Origin: Labrys wisconsinensis
GTDB lineage: Bacteria > Pseudomonadota > Alphaproteobacteria > Rhizobiales > Labraceae
Reading direction: 5' to 3'
Assembly (NCBI RefSeq): GCF_030814995.1
Contig: NZ_JAUSVX010000003.1
Location: 525,864-589,863, forward strand
Length of the DNA stretch: 64,000 nucleotides
Below are positions 43,571 through 52,231 of this stretch, one piece after another. The notes under the pieces were generated by a model that saw nothing but the letters and a program-made list of their open reading frames with translations, had not been told where the DNA came from and did no database searches. The position numbers were made by a program, and so were the translations under genes. Position 1 is the stretch's first letter, and each line of letters opens with the position of its first letter.

Positions 43571-44484
43571 CACGCCCTCCCCCCGGCCGAGCGGGACGCG
43601 GCGCGATGGTAGATCGCGATGGCGAGGAGGCTGATGACGAACAGCACCACCGCCACGGCCGAGCCGAACTGCCAGCGCCCGGTCTCGGAGATCTGCTGGA
43701 AGATGTGGATGGGCAGCACCATCACCTTCCAGCCGCCCATCAGGGCCGGCACGACATAGGAGCTGATGGCGAGCGCGAAGACGAGCAGGCTTCCCGCCAG
43801 CACGCCGGGCATGGAGAGCGGCAGGACGACATGGCGGAAGGCGGCCCAGCGCGAGGCGCCGAGGCTGCGGGCCGCCTCCTCCAGCGAGGGATGGATGCCC
43901 TTGATGATGCCGATCAGCGACAGCACCATGAAGGGCAGCGTCACCTGCACCAGGCCGACGATCACGCCGAAGATGTTGTACATCAGCGGCAGGGGTTTCT
44001 CGATCAGGCCGGCGGCGATCAGCGTGCCGTTGATCAGGCCGTTGTCGCCCATCAGCACCATCAGGCCGTAGAGCCGGATCACCATGTCGAGCTGCATCGA
44101 GGACAGCACGAGGACCATCAGCGCGGTGTTGCGGCCGGGATGCTCGGTCTTGGCGATGAGGAAGGCCAGGGGATAGCCGAGGATCAGGCAGACCACCGCC
44201 ACGGCGAGCGCGATGCCGATCGAGCGGACGATGGCGAGGGAATAGATGTCGCGGGTGAAGATGCGCTCGAAGTTCGCCAGCGTGAAATCGCCCTGCAGCG
44301 TGACGACGCCGGCGGCGGACTTGTCGAGCGACAGGGCGAACAGCGACAGGACGGGAACGACGAAGAAGGCGAGGAAGAACAGCAGCGCCGGCAGCACCAG
44401 CCACCACAGGCCCAGCCCCTGCCAGGGGCGGCGCCGGGCCCGGCCGGCCGTGCGGGACAGAACCGCGCCTTCCGCCATCGCCAT
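43570..44484 (-). CDS. Pot-type ABC permease (PotB-like)
   Basis: This 304-residue permease has about six transmembrane helices and the EAA loop LEEAARSLGASRWAAFRHVV. ATG 44484 is preferred since AAGGAGGAG lies eight bases upstream; the upstream GTG at 44508 would include the ribosome-binding site as coding sequence. It follows the racemase gene after 33 nt, so the racemase and importer are one operon. Confidence 0.92.
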   Translation of the reverse strand: MAMAEGAVLSRTAGRARRRPWQGLGLWWLVLPALLFFLAFFVVPVLSLFALSLDKSAAGVVTLQGDFTLANFERIFTRDIYSLAIVRSIGIALAVAVVCLILGYPLAFLIAKTEHPGRNTALMVLVLSSMQLDMVIRLYGLMVLMGDNGLINGTLIAAGLIEKPLPLMYNIFGVIVGLVQVTLPFMVLSLIGIIKGIHPSLEEAARSLGASRWAAFRHVVLPLSMPGVLAGSLLVFALAISSYVVPALMGGWKVMVLPIHIFQQISETGRWQFGSAVAVVLFVISLLAIAIYHRAASRSAGGRA

Positions 44485-44517
44485 GCCCTGCTCCTCCTTC
44501 GCCACCACGGTGCGCGG

Positions 44518-45291
44518 CTATTCAGCCGCAGCCGGCCAGCGACAGTGAAGATCGGGATAGCCCACCAGCGGCTTGGCCGGGGGCGCGGGATAGGTGCGCT
44601 TGGATTGGGTGAGCTCGAGCCGGGCGAGCGCCGCCGCGACCTGCACGGCGGTCGGGATCGGGTCGATCACCGGCACGTCGATGATGCCGCGCCGCGCCAG
44701 GCCCTCGCTGACGGCGGCAGCGCAGCCCATCAGGCCGGTGCAGCCGAAGATGATGGCGTCGGCGCCATCGAGCTCGACCGCCTTCGCCGCCTCCTCCACC
44801 AGCAAGGCGTTGGTGCGGGCAAGATCTGTCTCCAGCTCCAGCACCGGGATGTCGACGCTGCGCACCGAGGCGAGCTTGCCGGAAAGGCCGTAGAGCGCCG
44901 CCTCGTTCTCGAACGAGGCGCGCAGGCGCCGCATCACGGTGACGACGGAGAAGGTGTGGCCGAGCATGGCGGCGATGTGCATCGCCGTCTCGGCCGGGCC
45001 GAGCACCGGGATGCCGACGACCTCGCGGCCGGGGCGCAGGCCGGGATCGCCCATGCAATCGATGATGACGGCATCGGCCCCCTCGCCTTCCGCCTCGATG
45101 ATCCGCGCCAGCGTGCCCGGCACGGAGAGCGCCGCCTCGAACTCGCTCTCGATCGAGGCGGGCCCGCTGGCGATCTCGACATGGCTGACCGTGACCCCGG
45201 GCACTTCGAGGGCTCTGAGGTCCTCGGCACGCCGGAACCCCTTGGTGGTGATGGGCGTGACCACCCTGACATGGACATGGGAGCGCAGCAT
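44518..45291 (-). CDS. Asp/Glu/hydantoin racemase family protein
   Basis: This 257-residue protein belongs to the Asp/Glu racemase superfamily, which inverts a chiral carbon with two cysteines as acid/base. Both are visible: AVIIDCMGDPGLRPGREVV near 71-89 and AIIFGCTGLMGCAAAVSEGL near 175-194. It starts at ATG 45291 with GGAGGA upstream and is the first gene of the leftward operon with the Pot-type importer, HyuA-like and DUF917 genes. With a hydantoinase in the operon, hydantoin racemase is the best guess; amino-acid racemase or maleate isomerase remain possible. Confidence 0.87.
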   Translation of the reverse strand: MLRSHVHVRVVTPITTKGFRRAEDLRALEVPGVTVSHVEIASGPASIESEFEAALSVPGTLARIIEAEGEGADAVIIDCMGDPGLRPGREVVGIPVLGPAETAMHIAAMLGHTFSVVTVMRRLRASFENEAALYGLSGKLASVRSVDIPVLELETDLARTNALLVEEAAKAVELDGADAIIFGCTGLMGCAAAVSEGLARRGIIDVPVIDPIPTAVQVAAALARLELTQSKRTYPAPPAKPLVGYPDLHCRWPAAAE

Positions 45292-45364
45292 GGCTTCCTC
45301 CGCCGGTCGATCGAATGCCTCGACGGTGGCATCGGGACCGCGCCGCGCCAAGGGGACGGGAGAG

Positions 45365-45441
45365 CTAGGTTGCCGGCTATTTGGGAGGGCCCGGCCGCGC
45401 AAGATTGTTTCGCGGACCTAGCCAAAAGGATAGGTCTAGGT
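45365..45441. promoter_or_regulatory. Three CTAGGT elements in the racemase/nitroreductase promoter region
   Basis: CTAGGT occurs at 45365-45370 and 45436-45441, and its reverse complement ACCTAG at 45416-45421. The last two form an inverted pair 14 bp apart. The 326-bp region 45292-45617 holds the divergent promoters and otherwise no gene I can support. CTAG is rare in most bacterial genomes, so the clustering may mark an operator; this is weak evidence. Confidence 0.25.
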
Positions 45442-45617
45442 GAGGGTCATCGATCTAAGCTCCTCACGACGCTGGATATTTCGCAAGAACCGCTCCCGCC
45501 CGCCGGCTGTGCGGGGCGCGCAATGCCCCTCCGAGGCCGATTCCGCCCGCGTTGACAGCCCCGGCCCAGCTCCCTCAACTCCGCTGCCATGCTGCCGCGG
45601 ACGACGAGCCCGACGCC

Positions 45618-46679
45618 ATGACCGACACGCCATCGCCGACGCTGCCGGCGCCCGCGGATGCCGCCCGCCGCCAGCCCCTGCCGGGCTCGATCGCCGGCGG
45701 CCTGCGACAGGCCGCCGGCATGGTCTGGCTCGAGCTGCGGCTCATCGCCAACCATGTCTATGACTATGCCCGCTTCCGCGGCGCCAGCTTCATCCATGCC
45801 GAGCGCGGCCGCGAGCATCGGCGGGCGCATATCCATATCCTGGCGCACATGATCGAGTACGGCCTCGCCCTGCCCGATCCCCGGCTCGGCTTCGGGCGAG
45901 ACCGGCGCGAATTGCTGCTGGGGCGGCTCAGCGACTATCTCGACCGCTACGGGCTCGACGAGGTCGCTGCCTTCGGCCTGAAGGCGCTCGATGGCTATTG
46001 CGCCGCCAATCGCGGCGCCGACCTCGCCGGCCTCGACGCGGCGCTCGATGCGCTCGACGCCCGCCACGGCTTCCGCCGCCACGCCGGCCGCGGCGGCACG
46101 GAGGAGGTGACGGCCGACGCGATCCGGCGCGTCACCGCCATCGACTTTGCAGCCTTCATGCAGGCCCGCCACAGCGTCCGGCACTATGCGCCGCAGCCGG
46201 TGTCGGCGGTCGAGATCGAGCAGGCGGTGGCGATCGCCCAGCAGACGCCCTCCTCCTGCAACCGCCAGACCTGCCGGGTCCACGCCTTCACCGAGCCGGA
46301 CAAGCGCGCCCGCGTGCTGGCGCTGCAATCGGGCAATCGCGGCTTCGGCCACGAGATCGGCGCCGTGATGGTGGTGACGGCGGACATGGCGCATCTCAAC
46401 ACCGTGGGGGAGCGCAACCAGGCCTTCGTCGACGGCGGCATGTTCGCCATGACGCTGGCGCTGGGCTTCCATGGCCAGGGCATGGGTGCGGTGATGCTGA
46501 ACTGGAGCGTCACCGCCGGCCGCGACCGGGCCCTGCGCCGGCTGGCCGGCCTCGCCGACAGCGAGCTGGTCATCACCCTGATCGGCGCCGGGCACCTGCC
46601 GGAGCGCTTCCGTGTGCCGGTGTCGCAGCGCAAGTCCCTGGCCGAGATCCTGCGGATCGATCCCGCGCTGGCGGGCTAG
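45618..46679 (+). CDS. Nitroreductase family protein with N-terminal extension
   Basis: This 353-residue protein has a C-terminal nitroreductase domain: MQARHSVRHYAPQPVSAVEI near 180-199 binds FMN phosphate through its arginines, and QQTPSSCNRQTCRVHAF near 210-226 continues the flavin site. The first about 170 residues are an extra, mainly helical region (RGREHRRAHIHILAHMIEYG) absent from standard 200-residue enzymes. Such forms are found in polysaccharide and peptide-modification loci, but none is adjacent. It may reduce a nitro group, quinone or enone; no specific substrate can be named. Confidence 0.85.
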   Translation: MTDTPSPTLPAPADAARRQPLPGSIAGGLRQAAGMVWLELRLIANHVYDYARFRGASFIHAERGREHRRAHIHILAHMIEYGLALPDPRLGFGRDRRELLLGRLSDYLDRYGLDEVAAFGLKALDGYCAANRGADLAGLDAALDALDARHGFRRHAGRGGTEEVTADAIRRVTAIDFAAFMQARHSVRHYAPQPVSAVEIEQAVAIAQQTPSSCNRQTCRVHAFTEPDKRARVLALQSGNRGFGHEIGAVMVVTADMAHLNTVGERNQAFVDGGMFAMTLALGFHGQGMGAVMLNWSVTAGRDRALRRLAGLADSELVITLIGAGHLPERFRVPVSQRKSLAEILRIDPALAG

Positions 46680-46690
46680 GCGTGCGCCTC

Positions 46691-46957
46691 TCAGCGCACC
46701 GGATAGCCGTGGCGTGACTGGGTGGCGGAGATCAGCAGCTGCGCCTTGGCATCCTGCCCCGACTGGCAGGCGATGCCGGCGGCGTCGAGGTCCTTGACCA
46801 TCTGCGCATAGACCTCCTTGCCGATGAAGCCGACCTTGAGGTCCTTGTCGATGATGGTGCGGACATAGCCGATGCGCTCGTGGCAGGACATGGCGGCGGC
46901 GGCCGGGACCGCGGAGGCGCAAAGGGCCAGGGCGGCGAGGACGGGCAGGAAGCGCAT
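46691..46957 (-). CDS. Small secreted protein of unknown function
   Basis: This 88-residue protein has a clear signal peptide of about 22 residues (MRFLPVLAALALCASAVPAAAA). The mature 66 residues contain two cysteines (MSCHERIGY and IACQSGQDAK), likely one disulfide, and are otherwise helical-looking. It should be periplasmic. The end converges on the nitroreductase gene 11 bp away. The 317-bp space to its right holds the lacI promoter and operator. I do not recognise the family. Confidence 0.7.
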   Translation of the reverse strand: MRFLPVLAALALCASAVPAAAAMSCHERIGYVRTIIDKDLKVGFIGKEVYAQMVKDLDAAGIACQSGQDAKAQLLISATQSRHGYPVR

Positions 46958-47163
46958 GACTGGACGATCTCCGACGAATCGCGACAGGGCGATGGGACCG
47001 CCGAACGCGGGCGGGGTCAACAGGGTGCGGCGCGCGAGCCCGGGCCAGGCGATGGCACCCAGCCGCTGAACCCGCGGGACAGGCTGCGACCGAAGCTGGG
47101 TGGTCCCAGGCACGGCGGGCGCGCGCGGCAGGCGCTGCCGGGCAAGCCGTCCCGGTGAGCTCC

Positions 47164-47193
47164 TTGACACCTCCGCCACAAGCGAGCTAACCT
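47164..47193 (+). promoter_or_regulatory. Candidate sigma-70 promoter of the lacI gene
   Basis: TTGACA (47164-47169) is a perfect -35 hexamer. TAACCT (47188-47193) could be the -10, with an 18-bp spacer. The LacI-type palindrome starts four bases after it, so a bound repressor would block initiation. Confidence 0.45.
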
Positions 47194-47196
47194 CCA

Positions 47197-47212
47197 ACCT
47201 AATCGATTAGGT
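47197..47212. promoter_or_regulatory. LacI-type operator palindrome
   Basis: ACCTAATCGATTAGGT is a perfect 16-bp palindrome with a central CG, the shape bound by LacI/GalR proteins. It lies 62 bp before the lacI start and just after the proposed promoter, suggesting autorepression. I found no second copy before the importer operon at 48590. Confidence 0.72.
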
Positions 47213-47274
47213 AACCCTCGGATCACATGATAATCTGTCAGTAATATCAGGATCTTGATCTTATCAAAACGGTT

Positions 47275-48405
47275 ATGGAAGCTCGAGGCTCTCAGGTGCG
47301 CAGGTCGACAATGCGCGACGTCAGTCGCGCGACAGGGCTGTCGATGTTCACGGTTTCGCGCGCCCTGAGCGGCGCCGACGGCGTGTCCGAGGAAAGCCGT
47401 GAGCAGGTCCTGAAGGCGGCGCGCGAGCTCGGCTACGTCCTGAACCGCGCGGCTCAGGAGCTGCGGCGCGCCAGCCGCGACACCGTCGCCGTCATCACCG
47501 CGAGCACGTCGAACTCCTACTATCTGGAAATGATGCGCGGCATCCAGCAGGCGCTGAGGCCCTCGAGCTGGACCGTCGTGGTCGGCGACGTCGCCGTCGA
47601 CGGAGCCTACGATCCACGCCTTGAGGACCGCATGGTCCAGCGTCTGATCGAGTCGCGGGCCGCCGGCGTCATTTCCACGTTGACGCTCACGCCCGAGAAC
47701 ACGCGCCTGCTTTCGACCTGGGATATTGCGGTCGTCTTCGTCGATTCCGCGCCCCCCGCCAGCGCGCGGGACTTTCCCAGCGTCACGACCGACAATTACA
47801 GCGCCAGCCTCATCGTCGGCGCGCACCTGGCGGAGCACCGCTTCGAGCGCTGGCTCCTGCTGATCTATCCGCCGAAATGGTCGACCCGGTTCGATCGCGA
47901 GCGCGGACTGCGCGATTCCGCCAAATCGCACGGCGCCGACCTGGTGGTCCTGGAGAGCGAGAACGACGCCGAATCCGGCCACCGGACCCTCGGCGACCAT
48001 CTCGATCGGACAGGCAGGCTGCCCGACGTGCTGATCGCCGGCAACAACCCCCTGCTCCTCGGTGCGATGAAGCTGGCGAAGGATCGGGGTCTCTCGATTC
48101 CGGGCGACATGGCGCTCGTCGGCTATGACGAGTTCGCGTGGTCGGAGCTCGTGGATCCGCCGCTCACGGTCCTGAACGAACGGTCGGAGGAGATCGGGCG
48201 CCGGGCCGCTCTGACTCTCGCCGAGATCATCGATGCCCAGTCGGACGCCGAACGGACGGGCGGTTCCAAGACGCCGGTCTATCTGCCCCGTCACCAGCAC
48301 CAGGTCGCCGCGGATCTCACGATCCGCAGGTCCTGTGGCTGCAGCGTTCCGAAAGGAAGGATTGGAAGGGAGGACGAGATGAAGCACCCGGATCCGGTGA
48401 CTTAG
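47275..48405 (+). CDS. LacI family transcriptional regulator
   Basis: This 376-residue sugar-responsive repressor has an N-terminal HTH and hinge (MRDVSRATGLSMFTVSRALS, about 13-32, then SREQVLKAARELGYVLNRAA) and a periplasmic-binding-like effector domain (VAVITASTSNSYYLEMMRGI onward). ATG 47275 is used; ATG 47311, with a weak AGG upstream, would begin directly at the HTH. It precedes the Rbs-type importer by 184 bp in the same direction and probably controls it. The C-terminal about 30 residues (CGCSVPKGRIGRE) are an extra tail. Ligand unknown. Confidence 0.92.
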   Translation: MEARGSQVRRSTMRDVSRATGLSMFTVSRALSGADGVSEESREQVLKAARELGYVLNRAAQELRRASRDTVAVITASTSNSYYLEMMRGIQQALRPSSWTVVVGDVAVDGAYDPRLEDRMVQRLIESRAAGVISTLTLTPENTRLLSTWDIAVVFVDSAPPASARDFPSVTTDNYSASLIVGAHLAEHRFERWLLLIYPPKWSTRFDRERGLRDSAKSHGADLVVLESENDAESGHRTLGDHLDRTGRLPDVLIAGNNPLLLGAMKLAKDRGLSIPGDMALVGYDEFAWSELVDPPLTVLNERSEEIGRRAALTLAEIIDAQSDAERTGGSKTPVYLPRHQHQVAADLTIRRSCGCSVPKGRIGREDEMKHPDPVT

Positions 48406-48589
48406 CCGCTCGGAAGAGCGCCGAACCCCATTGATATCCCGGCAGAACCGAGGAGCTCGACGCCTCGGAACGGGATGGTGTGCGCCCAACAGGGCCAGCC
48501 TCCGTGCCTCAGCGGCACGGTCGTCGACGGCGTTTGCCGGCCGCGCCGCTTATCGAAGCCGGCAACAGAGGAAACTGGAGGAGAGAACC

Positions 48590-49534
48590 ATGAGTCTTTT
48601 GAAATCCCGCCTGGCAACCGCCGCCGCCACGCTCGCGCTCGTCGCGGCCGCCTGGTCGGCTCCGGCCCTTGCGAAGATGCCGGAGAAGATCACCAGCATC
48701 GGCCTGATGGTGCAGGACATGTCCAACCCGTTCTTCTCGGCGATGGACAAGGGCGCCAAGGAGGCCGCGGCGAAGATCGGCGCCACGCTGAACACCCAGG
48801 ATGCGCAGCTCGACCTCGCCAACCAGAACACCCAGATCGATGCGTTCATCCAGCAGGGCGTGAACCTCATCGTCATCTCGGCGGTGGACGAAGCCGGCAT
48901 CGAGCCGGCGATCCAGCGCGCCAAGGACGCCGGCGTCATCGTGATCGCGGTCGACACGCCGGCCCATGGCGCCGACGCGGTGATCATGACCAATGCGGTC
49001 CAGGCCGGCGAGAAGTCCTGCGACTATCTCTTCAAGGAGATGGGCGGCAAGGGCGAGGTCCTGCTGGTCGACGGGACGCCGATCCAGACCATCATCGACC
49101 GCATCAACGGCTGCAAGACCGTCGCCAAGAGCTATCCCGGCATCAAGATCGTCGGCCAGCAGGCATCCAAGAACGATCGCGCCTCGGGCCTGGCGGTGAC
49201 CACCGACATGCTGACCGCCAATCCCGACGTGACCGGCATCTTCGGCATGAACGACCCGTCCGCGCTCGGCGCCGTGCTCGCGGTCGAGCAGGCCGGCAAG
49301 GTCTCGCAGATCAAGGTGACCGGGGTCGACGGCAGCCCCGAGGCGGTGGCGGAGCTGAAGCGCGAGGGCTCGCCCTTCATCGGCACCGCGACGCAGAACC
49401 CGGCCGAGATGGTGCGCCAGGCGGTCCAGATCGCTGAGGACATGGTCGCCGGCAAGCCGCCGAAGGAGAAGACCATCCTGATCCCGAGCGTCCTCGTCAC
49501 GCGCGAGACGGTGAAGGACTATCCGGGCTGGTAA
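48590..49534 (+). CDS. Rbs-type sugar-binding protein
   Basis: This 314-residue periplasmic protein binds a monosaccharide for the ABC importer that follows. The signal peptide covers about 25 residues (SRLATAAATLALVAAAWSAPALA). The mature start KITSIGLMVQDMSNPFFSAM and the hinge blocks NLIVISAVDEAGIEPAI and TGIFGMNDPSALGAVLAVEQ match the ribose/galactose-binding family. GGAGGAGAG precedes ATG 48590. Two neighbouring asparagine/aspartate-rich loops fit sugar binding, but the sugar cannot be named. Confidence 0.92.
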   Translation: MSLLKSRLATAAATLALVAAAWSAPALAKMPEKITSIGLMVQDMSNPFFSAMDKGAKEAAAKIGATLNTQDAQLDLANQNTQIDAFIQQGVNLIVISAVDEAGIEPAIQRAKDAGVIVIAVDTPAHGADAVIMTNAVQAGEKSCDYLFKEMGGKGEVLLVDGTPIQTIIDRINGCKTVAKSYPGIKIVGQQASKNDRASGLAVTTDMLTANPDVTGIFGMNDPSALGAVLAVEQAGKVSQIKVTGVDGSPEAVAELKREGSPFIGTATQNPAEMVRQAVQIAEDMVAGKPPKEKTILIPSVLVTRETVKDYPGW

Positions 49535-49596
49535 CAGACACATCAGGCGAGGGACGGCGGCATGCTCCGCCATCCCTCGCCGCACGGATCCTGGCG

Positions 49597-51123
49597 ATGG
49601 CAGACGAACCTCTTCTTCGCATCGAGGACGTGACAAAACGCTTCGGCGCCACGCTGGCGCTGAACCATGTCCGCTTCGACCTGCGGGCCGGCGAGGTCCA
49701 CGCCCTGATGGGCGAGAACGGCGCCGGCAAATCGACGCTCATGAAGATCCTCTCCGGCACTATCGGGCGCGATGGCGGCGCGATCGTCATGGACGGGCGG
49801 CCGGTCGAGATCCGCACGCCGCTCGACGCCCGTGCCCACGGCATCGCGATCATCCACCAGGAGCTCAACACGGTCCCGTACATGACCGTGGCGGAGAATC
49901 TTTCGCTCGGGCGCGAGCCGAAAACCCGCTTCGGCCTGCTCGACCGTCGCCGCGTCCAGCGGGAGGCGCGCGAAAAGCTCGCCCGGATCGGCGCGGAGAT
50001 CGATCCGGACCGGCCGCTCGGCTCCCTCAGCGTCGGCATGCAGCAGATGGTCGAGATCGCCCGCGCGGTGAGCGAGGAGGCCCGCGTCCTCGTGCTCGAC
50101 GAGCCGACCGCGGCGCTGTCGCGGGCCGAGGCCCTGCAGCTCTACCAGCTCATCGGCCAGATGCGCGCCGGCGGCGTCGGGCTCATCTACATCTCCCATC
50201 GCATGGAGGAGGTCTGGCAGCTCGCCGACCGCGTCACGGTGCTGCGCGACGGCGCCTATGTCGGCACCGGCGCCATGGGCGATCTGACGCCCGAGGACGT
50301 CGTGCGCATGATGGTCGGCCGCGCCATGGGCGACCTCTACGACCACGCGCCCCGGCGGGCGGGCGCCACCGTGCTGGAGATCGGCGCGCTTTCCGGCGAT
50401 CGCGTCGGGCCGGTGAGCTTCTCCGTTCGCGCCGGCGAGGTCGTCGCCATGGCCGGCCTCATCGGCTCCGGCCGCACCGAAGTGGCGCGCCTGATCTTCG
50501 GCGCGGACCGGCGCGCGGGCGGGACCGTGCGTGTCGGCGGCCGCGAAAGCCGGCCCGGCGACCCGTTCGCGGCCATCGCCGACGGCATCGGCATGGTGCC
50601 CGAGGACCGCAAGGACCAGGGCCTCTTCCTCGACCATCCGGTCGAGGCCAACATCGCCATCAGCTCGCTCGACCGCTTTTCGACGGCCGGAATCGTCCGG
50701 ACGGCCGAGGTGCGGGCGGCCGTGCTCGGCCAGATGCAACGGCTGCACCTGCGCCGGAACGCCGTCGACCTCGCGGTGCGCGCCCTGTCCGGCGGCAACC
50801 AGCAGAAAGCGGCCCTGGCGCGCTGGCTGATGCGGGATTCTGAGGTCCTGATCCTGGACGAGCCGACCCGCGGCGTCGATATCGGCGCCAAGCGGGAGAT
50901 CTACGAGCTCATCGACGAGCTGGCGCGGGCGGGCAAGGCCGTGCTCGTGATCTCGTCCGACCTGCCCGAGGCCATCGGCATCAGCGATCGCCTGCTGATC
51001 ATGCGCGAGGGGCGGATCGTGCACGCGATGGACTCCGGCCGTGCCACCGAAGAGGCGGTGATGGCCCATGCGACGGGCACGGCAACGCGCCGGGCCGACG
51101 CGACCCACGGAGCTGAAGCATGA
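49597..51123 (+). CDS. Rbs-type sugar ABC transporter ATP-binding protein
   Basis: This 508-residue protein contains two fused ABC domains, the hallmark of CUT2 sugar importers. The first has Walker A GENGAGKST near 38-46 and a signature-like LSVGMQQMVEIARA near 146-159. The second has the degenerate Walker A GLIGSGRTEV near 287-296 and the signature LSGGNQQKAALARW near 396-409. It lies between the binding protein and the permease, and its stop overlaps the permease ATG by 4 nt. Confidence 0.94.
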   Translation: MADEPLLRIEDVTKRFGATLALNHVRFDLRAGEVHALMGENGAGKSTLMKILSGTIGRDGGAIVMDGRPVEIRTPLDARAHGIAIIHQELNTVPYMTVAENLSLGREPKTRFGLLDRRRVQREAREKLARIGAEIDPDRPLGSLSVGMQQMVEIARAVSEEARVLVLDEPTAALSRAEALQLYQLIGQMRAGGVGLIYISHRMEEVWQLADRVTVLRDGAYVGTGAMGDLTPEDVVRMMVGRAMGDLYDHAPRRAGATVLEIGALSGDRVGPVSFSVRAGEVVAMAGLIGSGRTEVARLIFGADRRAGGTVRVGGRESRPGDPFAAIADGIGMVPEDRKDQGLFLDHPVEANIAISSLDRFSTAGIVRTAEVRAAVLGQMQRLHLRRNAVDLAVRALSGGNQQKAALARWLMRDSEVLILDEPTRGVDIGAKREIYELIDELARAGKAVLVISSDLPEAIGISDRLLIMREGRIVHAMDSGRATEEAVMAHATGTATRRADATHGAEA

Positions 51124-52133
51124 CGGACGACAGGGCGGCGGAGTCGCCGGCGCCAGTGGCGCGGACATCCTTCAACTTCGCGAAATGGTGGGACCGCGTC
51201 GGCATCCTGGTGGTGCTGGTGGCCCTGGTCCTCCTGATGTCGGCGATCGCGCCGAACTTCAATCGCGTCGACAACCTCCTCAACATCGCGCGGTCGATCT
51301 CGGTCAATGCGATCCTGGCGGCCGGCCTCACCTTCGTCATCCTGACCGGCGGCATCGACCTCTCGGTCGGATCGATCGTGGCGGTCTCCGGCGTGGTCGC
51401 GGTGGTGCTGGCGATCGCCGGACTGCCCGCGCCGCTCGCCGTGCTGGCCGGGATGCTGGTCGGGGGCGCCTGCGGCCTGATCAACGGCGCGCTCACCGCC
51501 TATCTCGCGCTCGCGCCCTTCATCGTGACGCTCGGGACCATGACCTTCCTGCGCGGGCTCGCCTACACCATCACCGCCGGACAGCCGATCGTCTCGAGCG
51601 ATTTGAGCTTCAAGGGCATCGGCAACGGCTATCTCGCCGGCATGCCCTTGCCGGTCATCGTCATGGCCGCCGTCTATCTCGCCGCCTGGTTCCTGCTGGA
51701 GCGGACCCGCTATGGGCGCCACGTCTATGCCGTCGGCGGCAACGCGCAGGCGGCCCGGCTTGCCGGCGTCCGGGTGAACCGGATCACGCTGTCAGTCTAT
51801 GTGATCGCCGGGGCCTGCGCCGGTCTCGCCGGCGTCATCTTCGCGGCGCGGGTGATCTCCGCCCAACCCACGGCCGGAACGGGATACGAGCTCGACGCGA
51901 TCGCGGCCGTGGTGCTCGGGGGCACCAGCCTCGCCGGGGGACGCGGCCGCATCATCGGCACGCTGATCGGCTCGATCATTCTCGGCGTGCTCGGCACCGG
52001 GCTCATCCTCCTCAACGTCCCGTTCTTCACGCAGCTCCTCATCAAGGGGGTGGTGATCATCCTCGCCGTCGCCATCGACAGCCTGAAGACGAGACCGCTG
52101 CCGTTCCTGCGCCGAGGACGATCGGTCGACTGA
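51120..52133 (+). CDS. Rbs-type sugar ABC transporter permease
   Basis: This 337-residue integral membrane protein has about 8-10 helices and the family blocks LNIARSISVNAILAAGLTFV, GGIDLSVGSIVAVSGVVAVV and RTRYGRHVYAVGGNAQAARL. It forms the homodimeric channel of the CUT2 importer with the upstream ATPase. Start and stop are well supported; ATGA couples it to the ATPase gene. Substrate presumed a monosaccharide. Confidence 0.94.
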   Translation: MTDDRAAESPAPVARTSFNFAKWWDRVGILVVLVALVLLMSAIAPNFNRVDNLLNIARSISVNAILAAGLTFVILTGGIDLSVGSIVAVSGVVAVVLAIAGLPAPLAVLAGMLVGGACGLINGALTAYLALAPFIVTLGTMTFLRGLAYTITAGQPIVSSDLSFKGIGNGYLAGMPLPVIVMAAVYLAAWFLLERTRYGRHVYAVGGNAQAARLAGVRVNRITLSVYVIAGACAGLAGVIFAARVISAQPTAGTGYELDAIAAVVLGGTSLAGGRGRIIGTLIGSIILGVLGTGLILLNVPFFTQLLIKGVVIILAVAIDSLKTRPLPFLRRGRSVD

Positions 52134-52231
52134 CCGGATGCATCCAGCGGTCCTGGCTGTCGCCGACGCCCGGCGGCGCCGCGGCGCTGTCCCGCCCTCC
52201 CCCGCTCACCCCTTCGCGGAGACCCGACACC

